Shown: in pieces, positions 1-10,834 of the stretch
How the letters are laid out: each line of letters starts with the position of its first letter
Position numbering within the stretch: the stretch's first letter is position 1
NCBI GenBank assembly: GCA_002224055.1
Contig: AZLU01000005.1
Coordinates: 372,001 to 436,000, forward strand
Reading direction: 5' to 3'
Source of the DNA: Pezizomycotina sp. ARF18
Taxonomy: Eukaryota; Ascomycota
Length of the DNA stretch: 64,000 nt
The notes under the pieces: generated by a model
Database searches by the model: none
What the model saw: only the letters and a program-made list of their open reading frames with translations
What the model was told of the DNA's origin: nothing
Program-made: the position numbers and the translations under genes

Positions 1-146
1 AGGTCGTAGTAGTAAGATTCGGGATAACGTCCACCCGAGGACCGAAAATTTTCTCCCCTCTTATTCTGCTATTCTCCCTTCTTGATTACTCCCAATCCTA
101 CTACTAACGAAATCTACCTAGTCTCGGCATGACTCGGAGCTAACGA

Positions 147-476
147 TCACGCACTATCCCTTGCTACCGGTTGCTGCCATTTGCTATCTATCTCTCCGCA
201 CCGGCTGAGGCCACCTAGTATCGCGGCGCCACGATACGATACCATCCTTAGCGTCGCCTGCGTGGTTCTCTCGAGTGGACACGACGCGAGGCATGTGGTT
301 GTCGCTGGCTTCCACATCGCGGCGACCTGGTCCGCGGCCTTCGCTAAGTTCGACGGCACCTGGTCCGTGATTATCGCGTGCGGAGACAGACCCTGGCCGA
401 TGGCCTTCGTTAGTATGGCAGCGGTGAGCGCGGTGGCGCTGAGGGAGATGATCGTGAGGAGAAATGAGGTCTTCAT
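147..476 (-). CDS. Small secreted protein, uncharacterised
   Basis: This is a 109-residue protein beginning MKTSFLLTIISLSATALTAA, a textbook signal peptide with a charged n-region, a hydrophobic core and a small-residue cleavage site at about residue 20. The mature part is about 90 residues with three cysteines and no domain I recognise. I chose the ATG at 476 because it opens the signal peptide; the frame is open a little further upstream but without an ATG. A TATA box on the same strand lies about 140 bp upstream, consistent with a real promoter. It may be an effector-like or cell-surface protein, but no function can be assigned. The single-exon frame is intact, unlike most genes in this window. 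Confidence 0.55.
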   Translation of the reverse strand: MKTSFLLTIISLSATALTAAILTKAIGQGLSPHAIITDQVPSNLAKAADQVAAMWKPATTTCLASCPLERTTQATLRMVSYRGAAILGGLSRCGEIDSKWQQPVARDSA

Positions 477-613
477 AGTTAGACGACAGGTGTCTTGAAT
501 GATTCTCAAGTTAGGTGGCTCAGTAGAATATGGTGAGGGGTGTTGAGGAGGTCTTCAGTGATTCTTTTGAGGAAATGAAGGTGGATGGTATCGGATGAAG
601 GCGGTCGTAGTCC

Positions 614-621
614 CTTTTATA
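614..621 (-). promoter_or_regulatory. TATA box of the small secreted protein gene
   Basis: On the minus strand the sequence reads TATAAAAG, about 140 bp upstream of the ATG at 476. Position and strand fit a core promoter for that gene. Confidence 0.45.
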
Positions 622-1773
622 AGCCTTAAAGTTTTGTGTTTCACTTACTCGCATTGTTTAGTGAGAGAGAAAGGCTGTTATTTCTTATGGGTTTCGTGAG
701 ATCACTGTACAGTGCACCTACAGTGCCGCGGCTCGGGCTCGGATTGATCCTTTACAAATACAATAGGATATTTCTACTGTGAGGCAGAGGATTAGTCGAG
801 ATAGTATGAGCAGGGATTATCTATAAGACATGGACCAATATAGTTCCAACCAAATCCTACAAAAAGGATCTGCAGACCGGCTAGAGCAACGCCGCAAAGT
901 CTTTGGAAACTATAGAACCTTTCCACGAAGCTCGCATTTCGTGCCAAGGGGCCCACATGGCAGAATAGCACCCTAGTACGGCTAATAAATTGTCACGCTC
1001 TTTTTCAGTGATTTTGGGCAGCTCGACGATCCTGTGAGGGGATTTCTCCCTTCTGTATAAGAGATTGTAGAGTGGCAGGGGTACAACGTGGGCATATCGC
1101 TTACGGCTTCTTCGTTTCATGAGAATCCCAGAATTCAGGATAAAGTAGGACTCAGCCACGGCTCTAGTTATTCATTACTCACGTCTTCGGAGGACTCTGG
1201 CGGAGGCCATATTATCGAATTTGAGTAATAAGGATCTTATAAGCATTTTGGGTCTAGAATATAGCAAGACGATGCGTATAAGGCTACTAGCAGCGATATA
1301 AACTCTCAGTCTACGAGAGGCCGGGACAAATGATACTTTTTAAATGGCATTTCTGATCATTTAAACTTTCGGGTTGATAATTAATACCTTCGGAATACTC
1401 CTTCGTGGATCAAGGCAGTTTGTTAAGAGGTGAAAAGAGTCACGGAGATATATTTAAAAATTTCTTGAGATAATATTTACATATCAATATAGCTCAAAGC
1501 CCTCTGAAAAGAGGCTGGCAAATACTAAAGAAATTTTATAAAACTTTTTCTTCGGGGTAGATATATAAGAAAGTATTGGGTCCTGTGCAAAGCAGCCCCG
1601 GAGGACCGCCAAGACTAACTACCGCGGAACGGCAGTACCAAACAGCGTACAGTCTCAAACCGAGGGTTTCGGCTCCTCGAGCGGCTTTTGTCCCACGTAT
1701 AATGACTGGATAAATGTTAGAAGATTTCTCCGATACATATGTCGAAACATAACATAAACACGGATCGTAACAC
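622..1773. other. Stretch without an assignable gene
   Basis: The only notable open frame is on the minus strand (881-1159) and is basic near its start (MKRRSRKRYAHVV). It has no recognisable domain and no good start context. It may be a chance frame or a gene remnant. The rest shows moderate base composition with no repeats or RNA genes that I can see. Confidence 0.3.
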
Positions 1774-3290
1774 TTACAATGGATAATACCGATGAATCTT
1801 CCTACTCTGCTTCAAACTCTTCCTAACTCCCTCCAACATCTCGTCCAGCTCCTCTTTACTCATCCCCCCAACCCCAGCAAGAGCATGAAACTAACAGCTT
1901 CCAACCCTTCTTCCATAAAAACTTGATATATCAACCCAACCTCCTTCAGCCGTTTATCCTTCGCCCATGCGCCGACGGGAACGTTGAATACTTTCTGGTT
2001 CACGTCCGTAAAACCAGTGTCGCGGAGTAAATCCCTCCAGTCCCAAGGGTTCATCATTATGCGGCCGTGCCGGAGCGACATTTCTTCGATTTTGCGGGTC
2101 CAGTTTCCAATTTGTCGTCGGGCTTCATCGTGCCGTCGTCGCAGAGGGGGCACATTACCGTCTCGTCGACTTCTAGCCAGCCGCCGGGTTTTAAAAATCT
2201 TTTCGAATTTCGGATAACGAGCTCAGGATTAGCACGTTCATTCGATGCCAGAAAGATATGAAACACTATGTTTGGATTACTTACGCGAAACATTGACGTA
2301 TCAACTTCGGCCAATCCTTCGTGCTGCCGATGAGGTTTGCGATCCGGATAAAGTCGAATTTCTCTTTGAACGTCCACTCCTCTTCGTAGTCGTCGATCTG
2401 GAATTCGACATTTTGGGGTATCCTGATAAGAGAACATTCAGCATATTATATTCTTCCTTATCCATTCCCCCAAGCACTATAAAAAGCGCGAAGACTTGAT
2501 ATTGCCTTACCATGTTGGTTGATGTGGACTTAGATCCGTTCCTATAACCTAAAGGAAATCTTCAGCTTCATCGTTCAACCTGGGGTAAAAATATCACTAC
2601 GGATGACTCTTTCGATCCCTCGAAAGCCAGTTCTGCTGTAACATACCTTTGCATGCGGCATCTCATCTCCTGTAACCATAGCATGAGTTACAACATCAAA
2701 ATAACATTAGCCGTCCGAGAGTTAACGAGATCTTAAGAGTAAGTAGCGACTGACCTATTAGTATTGCCATAGACCTAGTGATCAGGTGTTAGCGTACTGT
2801 ACTGGAAGTACTATACATCGTAAACCAATAGTAAATTTGGATGTTTCGTACCTGTCCCACACCCGACATCTAGAATACGCTTTGTATGCTCGCCGATAGG
2901 TGCCTGGTATAGCTTTCCTTCGGCGCCTATGAGCCATATGTGATGCATCAGATCCATCCGATCATTTTCTTTCTGTAAAGAATAGATAGTTAAAAATGTA
3001 GTCTGGCCCGCGAACGATTTCTGAGAATATAAGTCGAGGTAGTCTTACCTCGTCATTCGGAAACATATAAGCTGTAGTGAATAGCAAGATGCATCGACGT
3101 ATTAATGGTTAGATGATAAATTTATAATGGTTTATATCCCTGGGATACAGAAACCATTAATCGGGTTGGTAGACGGACTTACTTCCAGCCTTATACTTAT
3201 GGTATCTCCGACCGTTTTCATATCGATGCTGTCGGATCGACGAACTCACGGTCTGAAGATTGGAGGCGCTTGTAAGAAAGAACCGGGTCG
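1774..3290 (-). pseudogene. LaeA/UMTA-type SAM-dependent methyltransferase, decayed
   Basis: Eight short exons read through a class I methyltransferase of the fungal LaeA/UMTA type. In order: a region ending RQHRYENGRRYHKYKAG (exon from 3183 up); YMFPNDE (3049-3071); NDRMDLMHHIWLI leading into motif I, RILDVGCGTG (2852-2972); SMAILIG (2755-2774); DEMPHAK (2647-2669); VIGTDLSPHQPTW (2511-2548); NVEFQIDDYEEEWTF and FDFIRIANLIGS (2285-2422); and a last exon (1774-2221) with FLKPGGWLEVDE and a C-terminus ending KIHRYYPL. Introns are 50-95 nt with GTAAG/GTATG-type donors. These proteins methylate small molecules or act as LaeA-like regulators of secondary metabolism. Damage: the last exon changes frame twice (near 2115 and 1893), and I find no in-frame ATG between the TATA box and the first recognisable exon. 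I therefore call it a pseudogene, although sequence error at the two shifts is possible. Confidence 0.8.
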
Positions 3291-3332
3291 TTAGTCTCAG
3301 ACAGTCGCCCGGTCACATGGAGCTGCGGAGGC

Positions 3333-3340
3333 CTTATATA
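3333..3340 (-). promoter_or_regulatory. TATA box of the LaeA-like methyltransferase
   Basis: The minus strand reads TATATAAG, roughly 40 bp upstream of the presumed 5' end of the transcript for the methyltransferase at 1774-3290. The promoter appears intact although the coding region does not. Confidence 0.45.
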
Positions 3341-3344
3341 AGAG

Positions 3345-5736
3345 TTATGGGTGGTAGTAACCTATCAGAGTCGATTCCCGACTCGGAGTTGTCTTCTATT
3401 TTCGATGACTGTAAGGCTCAGCAGTCTTGCGATTAGTTAAAGTGATATAGATACACAACTAGATTACATCGCAGTATCTGCAGAGGCTTCCTTCCAACAA
3501 CATCCATGGATGTTTGAGAGGAAACAAGATACCAAGACCAAAGGATGTAAAGTTTTACAAAGGGCTTACGCTGGTTTCTGGCTCGATACCCGAGCATGGG
3601 GGCGGAAGATTGTTCATGATGAGCCCCTGGAGAGGTTGGGCGCTTGTGCTACGTTGTACTTGAGGGTTTTTATGATGATTAAGGCTCTTCTCAATACGAT
3701 GAACCCCCTATGCTGTATTTATAAACAAAACCTAAACCTTAAAACTTCAAGCAAAAATTACCAGAAAACAAAGAAGCGGGTTTCTCCGCCCGCAGTAAAA
3801 CTAAACCAGATCTGGGTGGGAGATTACAGTACCAAGATTCAAATTCAACCACAAAAAACCGCTATCCGTCGTGTCGGGTATATATCAATATCGGATGGAA
3901 ACGTGATAATGCGTACTGATAATCTATAATAAGAAACGAAAGGTGTATAGCGATCGAAAATGACTACGGACATCACATTTTAAATTTGTCTTCACGGGTC
4001 CAGAGGTTGACCATCACGAATCGACAAAGCTCTCTCGTGCGGGGTCGATCCCACCCCTACGCGAGTCAGACGCGAAATCGTCACAAACTTGAGACTTTGA
4101 GGCTTTGAGAGTCCAGCAGATCGAGCCAACGACAATAAGGCCTGGCGCCGCTTGGAAAGTCCCACGGATTTAACCAGATTAGGGATACGCCCGTAATATA
4201 CTTACAAATTGCAATCTTACCAAAAAAAAAAAAAAAAAAATTTCTCCAGCTTTGCTTAGGGGCGGACGGACTTGTTGACTTACCATGTTCGCGGAACCGG
4301 ACGGTTCTCCGCGTCGCGGCCTTCTCCGCCGTTAGCTGGAAAGGATAAAGGAAATTATCTCGTGCTAAATTATACCATTCAATGGAGGAGTATTTGGACC
4401 GTTACCGAGAGAGCATCGCCGTGCATAATCGGTAATAGAAACCCCGCGAAATGAAATCTAATTAAAACATCTCAAAGTGTCGACTCATCTAAACGACAAC
4501 CAACACTAAAACGACTTCACCATCGACAACCTCAGACTTCGACTTCGTACGTCGCGATACCTCACCACGAGCTTCATTCAACTCCAGACCAAAGTCGAAA
4601 GGCCTTTCATTCTCCTAAGGAATCGATCATCACGGTCGGACTCAAGAATTACAACGATGGGGAGGTGTTTGAACCCTAAAAGGTCTCTCAAACGTGGAGA
4701 ACCTGGCTTAGTATCACGTGAGTCTGAACGACAAGACTTCACGACAACCACCACTAGGCTTCACTTCACGATAATGATTCCTCGCCAACAACCTCACTTC
4801 CCTCAAAACATGGAGGAAATGGCTTTGTGATACCTGGCGAAGGTATTATCGCCAGTATTTCGGATAGTTACATTGTGGGGAGGTGATACGGCGCATTTTC
4901 GTTTTCACCACCTCCGATGTGGACTTCATGAGACCAAACGACATACTATCACGACTATAGGCCAGACCACAAATCAAGGTAAATCTCCTCACCACAACCT
5001 TCATTCAACACCACAACGATACCATTCTGCTTATTGATCACTCCTAATTCGATTATCACCAAATGCTCCAGGATTTACTACGATGGCGAGGAACAAAACA
5101 CCGAAACCTTTCGAGTAGTCCTCTGATCACGTGATATCTCGCGATGTTCGACAACCGGCTTCAACTTATATCACTCCAGCCTCCTCCCCATCTTGACGAT
5201 ACCTCATCCCACCACACAAAACAGCCCTTTGGCACTCTTCAGCTTCGAACGGTACCAATTTTGTACTATCTTGCTAGTTCCGCTGGATCCAATTCCACCA
5301 CACTCACCGCCGGCTATTCTGATATCCAATATCAGGACACCGCCCAAACCAAACCACTCCCAATTGCTTCCAAAAGCATCTATGTTTGGTCAATTTCGAA
5401 GGGTTATGACCTAATACCTCGAAACCGTGAACCTCGTCGAGGCTCGCAATCACCACGGGGTATCTCCAACCTCGATGTCGACCTCACAATGTCATGCTGA
5501 GGTCACCGAGGATCCAGGTCGATATCATGTTCGAAACTTGTTCTCAATTCGACTCTCTTTCGCTATTCCAAAAGGTCTTAGCACTTCCTCGGGTCTCATG
5601 ACTCACTTAGGATCCTCCTGCATGTAATGGCCAGCCTATCAGCAGCCGCATCGAGGATCGAGGAGCGGGGGTATCGAGGAGGATGCTTACCTATTAACGC
5701 ACGCACTGTTGCACGACCCACCCTCGAGGACCTCAA
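3345..5736. other. Long stretch without an assignable gene
   Basis: Nothing recognisable is encoded here. A 139-codon plus-strand frame (3510-3929) looks random. A 19-nt A run lies at 4222-4240. From about 4480 to 5620 the DNA is mid-GC, unlike the AT-rich deserts, and is full of near-repeated phrases built on cctcac, cttcac, gacttc and cacgac with no sustained frame. It may be a degraded repeat or the long upstream region of the RING gene that follows. Confidence 0.3.
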
Positions 5737-5744
5737 TATATAAA
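5737..5744 (+). promoter_or_regulatory. TATA box of the RING/H3-mimic gene
   Basis: TATATAAA lies about 300 bp upstream of the ATG at 6042, followed by a pyrimidine-rich leader typical of highly expressed fungal genes. Confidence 0.4.
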
Positions 5745-6041
5745 CCCACGCTCCCCGCTCGTCCTGAGCTTCCTCCTTCCTTCCCTCTATTCTATCCATC
5801 ATCCTCTTCGTCCTCACTTTCCTCCACAAGTCGAGCAGAGAAAATCCGCTTTTCTCAACAGCAACTCTCTTAAGACTTCATCCTTCACCTCAGCCGTCAT
5901 ATATATATACACCTACTCCCACATACCCACTACTACCCTTCAGCCTCCCTCCATACTATCACCTACACCCACATCACGTCTCCATTGAACCACCACCACA
6001 TATATATGCATCGCTCCCGCCACGTCCACAGTTCTATCAAG

Positions 6042-9000
6042 ATGACTCGCACTCACAGCCACCCAGATACTGCCTCTATCAGCATCGCTGGCCTCCGCGT
6101 TGCTGGCGAGGAAAAGCAAAGCGGTGCGTCGTGTGACCACGGGTTCACCTTGGACCTCGATGAAGATACCGAGATTGGAGACTTGCTTAAGGCTATTGGT
6201 ATGTATAACTTAACAATTCCTAGCTTGTTGCTTTATATTGCTTTGCGGTTATTGTGCTTCACTCCCGAGACTTTGCTATATTTTACGACCTCTTTATATT
6301 CGTCGACATTGGTCGTAGTTTAATATTCTTATATATAAGACTGCAGAGTTGTACATCGCCTTTCTATTTGCCTTGTATATTCTTTACACCATCTTATGTA
6401 TAACCCTTTCATATATTCCATCAATACTCTTTCATACCACGTCTTCATACCAACATAAACCCTTATACAAAATCTCTTGTATAACTATATATTGCCTTAT
6501 CTATATAGTTACTTCATTGCGCTATATATATATATATATACTCCCTCTTATGGGTGTAGTTCTTTGTGCAGGCACTCTCTTGCATATTTATGCACTGCCT
6601 TCTACCTTATATATTAGGCTCTCTCTTATATATATATTCCCTTACATACTCTCTTATATATCTACTTCCCTTATACACTCCCTTGTACACTCCCTTGTAC
6701 ACTCCTCCAATACACTCTTCCTATACACTCCCCTATAATATACCTCCTTATATATCTTCCTTATATATACTTCTTTATATATACTCCGTTATACACTCCG
6801 TTATATACATCTCTTTACTAAATACCTTTCTATACAAGAGTTGTTTAATTATACTGTGTACACAAATATGTCATATCCTTTACTACACGCCCTCTACCTC
6901 TTGTTGCTCTTGAGGCCCAGGGCGCCTCTCATGTATCCCTTTATATATCAAGCTTCTTCATCTTATTATTCAATTTCAAACCTCCGAGATCTCTTGAGTT
7001 TCTTCCCACACATTTATTTATATCATTTCTCCCTGACATTCATTGTTTCTTGGATAATTTGGTACCACTGTCACGTATTTGTGGCTTTATATTCATTATT
7101 ATACACTATTTACATGCACAGCCTGTTCACATAATTATTGCCCTTCACACATACATCTTCTCTACTTCAGAAAAGCTCCGCTAACCCCCGATGAAACCCC
7201 CTCCAGAAAGTAACGGCTACGCCCGTCCCGTCTCCGTCTCCACCGCCGACGGGAAGATCTTCTACCCGCACACCACAGTCAACGATCCCTCGACGCAACC
7301 CCCATCGCAGTTTCCGCGGACAGTTCCTCATCATTCGCAAACCACACAATCAACGTGAATGACACCCTAATCTCCTTTGCGAATAAATCCCAATTCAACG
7401 CCCCCTCTGGCGTCAAAGCGGATTTACTTCCGGGAGTATACCCATCCGACGACCGCTTCTTCCGCTCTCTGCTATCCATCGACGACGGCGGATTAAATAT
7501 AGTATTCCACCGCACGGTCCGTCTTCCGGATACGGAAGAAGCGAACGATTTACCTGCGTCGTTCGGACCGTTTCCGCTGTTTAGCGTTGCGGGATTTGAA
7601 GATAGACTTCCGCGGAATATTAGGGAGCGAGGAGGGTTGTTCATGCCGATGTGGCAGCGGGAGGCGATGTGGATCGATTTCCAGAACAGCGGCAGCGGTC
7701 GCGGGACGTATGCTATCCGTCCGTTTATCGGCGGTATTAATGCCGTCACGGGGGATTTGTTGGATGTCAGTGGAAAGGACGGGAAGCAAGATTATGTTGT
7801 CGTTCCGGGGCAACCTTGGCTCGACGGCGTGTGCGTTAGTAAAGGGATCGTAAGGCAGTTCGTCGCTATGCCGCGTAAGTTTTCCACCTTTCCGTAAATT
7901 ACGCAATGGGTCGCGGTTTATTAACGTAAGATAAATAGTCGGCGCGGATACACCGTCGAAGGACAAAAAACCGGCGTCGAGCGTCACGGAGGTCTCCAAT
8001 TGGAAATTATACCAGCGTTCAAACGCAACCTCTTCATCTTCAAATCTTCCGCGCCGTCTTCGCCGGGCAACAATGGGAAAACCCCCGAACCCCGCCAGTT
8101 CGCGGAATCGGATACGCCAGCGGGCCTAGGTTTAAAACACGGGACACGCTGCAGATGTACCCAACCCGCCGTACAAGACGCGCCCGGCGCAGGTCAAAGA
8201 CCTAAAAAATTCCGACGGGACACTTCAATTGACGGTGTCGTACCCTACAAATTCTCCGCGCAGGAGCACAGGTGGTAAGGGCCTCGGCAAAGGCGGCGCG
8301 ATGCGCCACCGCCGTATCTTCGAGATGATATTGATGGCCACGAGGACTATTCTGACCTGATGGTTGCGGATGCAGGCGTAGCTCCGAGGAAGCAGCTTGC
8401 GAGTAAAGCCGCGCGTAAATCCGCCCCGGCGAGCGGTGGCGCGCCTCCACCGAAAAAATCGAAGACGAAGCAAACCGCTAGAAATCTACCGGCGGGAAAG
8501 CAGAACCCGCAAACGACCCCATGGACGTCGACGAATACGAAGACTGGCTAGAAGAGGAAGATGAAGACGAAGACGGCGATGATGACGACTTTGATGAGTC
8601 TACCTCCGCCGTCCGTACTATGGGTCTGGCTGCGGAGTAAGCTGACGCAGGATATCTACACGGACCGTTTGCCAGCGTGGATATGGATACCTCGCGCGCC
8701 AGGTTGCTCAACATCCACATCCTGGATTCGGCGAGCTTCGAGCTCGTGACCGGCGTCGTCGCTCCAGAGACTCCGGTGGACGCAAGCGCGTACAAAGAAG
8801 CCGGTATCCCGCTATGGAAAATCAACGACGTCGACGCTAGCCTCGAAGGCGGCGGCTTCGGTGATGTCCTCAGCGTCGAACAGATGGACGAGCATGTCGG
8901 TGTGGCTGAGGCGGGCGGTACTCACGATCCGCTAAAGCCGAAAAAGTGTGCCGCTTGTGAAGACAAGCTGTGCGATTCGATGTAAGTTCAATCACCCCTT

Positions 9001-9425
9001 TCTCCATATTTCAAATTCCCCACAATTTTCTTCCCCTTCTATTGTCGACACAGCCATTTCTGTTTCGCACGAAAGGGAAATTTTCGTACGAAAAATATTT
9101 ACATTTTTCTTTTCTTGGTCTCCTTGTTCGCGAATCCTCAAGCTCATATTTCTCCAGAGTGCGCAAATGTGGACACCAGGTGTGTTTTGAATGCGGCGGC
9201 GCCATCAAAGCGGAGAAAAAAGTGCTCCGTCTGCAACGAGCCCGCAGTTCGCGTCTCACCCTTCGCAGCGTCTATGAATCTCCCTGGACGGGATGTCAAC
9301 TTCAGATCGACGCGCCGATTATCGTGATGGATATCGAAGATGGAAGGTTGGAGTTCCACTCGGTGCAGGATCAGTCCAATAGAGAAAATAAGAAAGAGGA
9401 AGACGACGACGAAGATGAGGATTAG
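6042..9425 (+). CDS. Fungal RING-finger protein with histone H3-tail mimic (frameshifted copy)
   Basis: The ATG at 6042 has good context (tcaagATG). Exon 1 encodes MTRTHSHPDTASISIAGLRV and ends at a GTATGT donor (6200), followed by an intron of nearly 1 kb. Downstream lies the conserved body of a fungal hypothetical family: DLLPGVYPSDDRFFRSLLSI, IVFHRTVRLPD, MPMWQREAMWIDF, FIGGINAVTGD, VVVPGQPWLDGVCVSKGIVR and QFVAMP, then an intron at about 7875-7938. Further on are YTVEGQKTGVERHGGLQLEI, DTPAGLGLK, PPPYLRDDIDG, an H3-like segment (8381-8482), an acidic stretch (VDEYEDWLEEEDEDEDGD), DSASFELVTGVVAPETPVDA, and a C3HC4 RING finger split by a short intron: CAAC, KCGHQVCFEC, then CSVC. The tail ends with DAPIIVMDIEDGRLEF and an acidic terminus. 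The RING suggests E3 ubiquitin-ligase activity. The frame changes at least six times (for example near 7946, 8143, 9216-9221 and 9285), so either the assembly has errors or this copy is decaying. Confidence 0.7.
6200..7174 (+). repeat. About 1-kb intron filled with degenerate TATA/CTCC tandem repeats
   Basis: Between the donor at 6200 and the next coding block lies nearly 1 kb, very long for an ascomycete intron. Much of 6300-6850 consists of imperfect 12-16 bp repeats of the type ttatacactccc and cttatatatact, plus a (TA) run near 6520-6540. It carries no convincing frame. An alternative reading is that exon 1 belongs to a different gene and this is an intergenic repeat. Confidence 0.45.
8381..8482 (+). 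other. Histone H3 N-tail mimic, permuted
   Basis: In one continuous frame that also includes the conserved upstream residues PPPYLRDDIDG and YSDLMVADAG, codons 8381-8440 read APRKQLASKAARKSAP followed by ASGG. This matches fungal histone H3 residues 15-30 exactly and continues to the Gly-Gly at 33-34. After a short proline/lysine linker, 8462-8482 reads KTKQTAR, which contains H3 residues 3-8 (TKQTAR). The order of the two tail pieces is swapped relative to H3, and the residue matching Lys9 is Asn. The equivalents of Lys4, Lys18, Lys23 and Lys27 are kept. Confidence 0.85.
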
Positions 9426-9531
9426 AACAACGTAAGTCAGTGACGCTGGTGGGGTGTCGATGAGAAAAATTGAAAAGAACCTAAACGCCAATTGAGAGAA
9501 GTATGATGGTAGAACGCCGCATATAACGCTT

Positions 9532-9551
9532 AAAAAAAAAAAAAAAAAAAA
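9532..9551 (+). repeat. 20-nt A homopolymer between convergent genes
   Basis: Twenty consecutive A residues lie between the stop of the RING gene and the stop of the zinc-finger gene. It is one of about ten A/T runs of 17-27 nt in the window. Confidence 0.8.
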
Positions 9552-9645
9552 CTGTCGTTATTTCGTTTTGATTTTTGCTTTGTATCCATCCGGAATTTGT
9601 ACTTTCGAATTAGTCGTCGCTCATTTCTCGTGAATCGGTAAAAAT

Positions 9646-10785
9646 TCAAAGTTTGTGATTATGGCATGATCCCAGTTTCCTCCAAGTCCGTCGCTGTTGT
9701 CGAATCTCCGCATGGTGTTCCTGCATTGTATTTGGCGGGTATTCCTGAAAACGATTGTGCGACAGCCTAAGAATGCCGGATATTTTCCCAATCTCCCTCG
9801 TGACGACACCCCATCCGGGACTTGTCCACTCACGTTCCCTCTCCGGATCGTGATTTATCATTCCATCGATTTGCATCCCGTCTCCATCGTTGAACGCCCC
9901 GTTAGACATGCTACTGGAAGCTAATATGTCCTCGTCGTCCAGCGGCCACACCAGCGGTGCGAACCCCCATGGCGTGCACAGCGGCGCCTCAGCGTTTTAC
10001 CCGCTCGAGATTCTGGTCACTCAGCGACCGAGTAATCTTATTTTGTATCTCGAGTTCAATTTCTTCTTCCGTGGGCTCTCTGGTCTCGTCTGGATCCCCC
10101 AGTCTCGCGCCGAACACGGATGCCGGTTGTGCTTCGATGGAACAGTTCAAACCCTTGTCAACGCAATTTTTGCAAGGCTTTCCTCGCTGCAGCGTACTTT
10201 TGCTATAGCACAAGCCTTGCAGGCACGGGATACACGTGTCGATTTCTTGTTCGATTGTGAAGAGCTGGACGTGGATGCGGCTGGCTGCCGGGGCTGCTGT
10301 CGCCTTTCGTGCTTTAGGACGTGTCGCTTCATTACGTCTCTAGCAAAGTGAAGAAAACAAGGCTGTCAGTTTTGTGGTACCTACAAAAAAGATCAAAGAC
10401 CATCGATATTTTTTCAGATTGACCTACACTCTAAAGAATCTTTTCGAGCAGACCTTACACCGGTACCGCTTCTCGGATGAATCTACACTCAAGAGACACA
10501 GATTAGCTCTCTGAAAGAACGGATTTTGCGAAAATGTTCATTCAACCTCATGATATACAGGAATTACTTACGATTTCTTGAATGGCGTACAAGGTGGCTC
10601 CATCTGAAGTACTTCTTCTCGCACTGGTCGCATTGGTATATCGTCGTTTCCTTTCCATCTCGCATGACCGTCCTTTCAATCTGCGAGCCGCCGCTTTTGC
10701 TCTTGTCGGAGTTCTGCGAAGGCGATTCGACGATGTCAGGTACAGCCTTCCAGGCTTCCGTTAGTCGAAACGATTCCTCTAGCAT
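9646..10785 (-). CDS. Transcription factor with two C2H2 fingers and a Zn2Cys6 cluster (frameshifted copy)
   Basis: The gene starts at the ATG at 10785 (MLEESFRLTEAWKAVPD). Residues 51-69 form the first C2H2 finger (YQCDQCEKKYFRWSHLVRH). After an intron near 10510-10575 comes the second finger (YRCKVCSKRFFR), and after another intron (about 10350-10412) its histidines (DVMKRHVLKHE). Next is a basic Ser-rich linker and a Zn2Cys6 binuclear cluster: RACKACAIAKVRCS, then KPCKNCVDKGLNCS. C2H2 fingers followed by a Zn2Cys6 cluster is a known layout of fungal regulators. An acidic region follows (DPDETREPTEEEIELEI), and a final segment (PLDDEDILASSSMSNGAFND onward) ends at 9646. The frame breaks inside the Zn2Cys6 cluster near 10181-10184, where one extra G would restore CSxxKPC, and again near 9990. 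It converges on the RING gene with about 220 bp between the stops, including a 20-nt A run. Confidence 0.75.
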
Positions 10786-10834
10786 CGTGTCTGGCGAATG
10801 GTATTTTCTATATGCTGTGATCTATAAAGTGTAG

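Noticed and set aside
3510-3929. 139-codon plus-strand open frame
   Set aside because: No domain, random-looking composition, and no promoter or splice context. Probably a chance frame.
4040-4080. A GGTCGATCCC-like word with flanking complementary bases, resembling a tRNA T-arm
   Set aside because: The loop does not have the TTCGA consensus, and no A box, anticodon arm or acceptor stem could be paired with it.
6349-7134. Three overlapping hydrophobic plus-strand frames rich in Leu/Tyr/Ile
   Set aside because: They translate the TATA/CTCC repeat of the long intron and are low-complexity artefacts.
10440-10505. Plus-strand phrase resembling a C2H2 finger helix (STLKRHRL)
   Set aside because: It is on the strand opposite the real finger exon, lacks the cysteine pair in frame, and is a shadow of the minus-strand gene.
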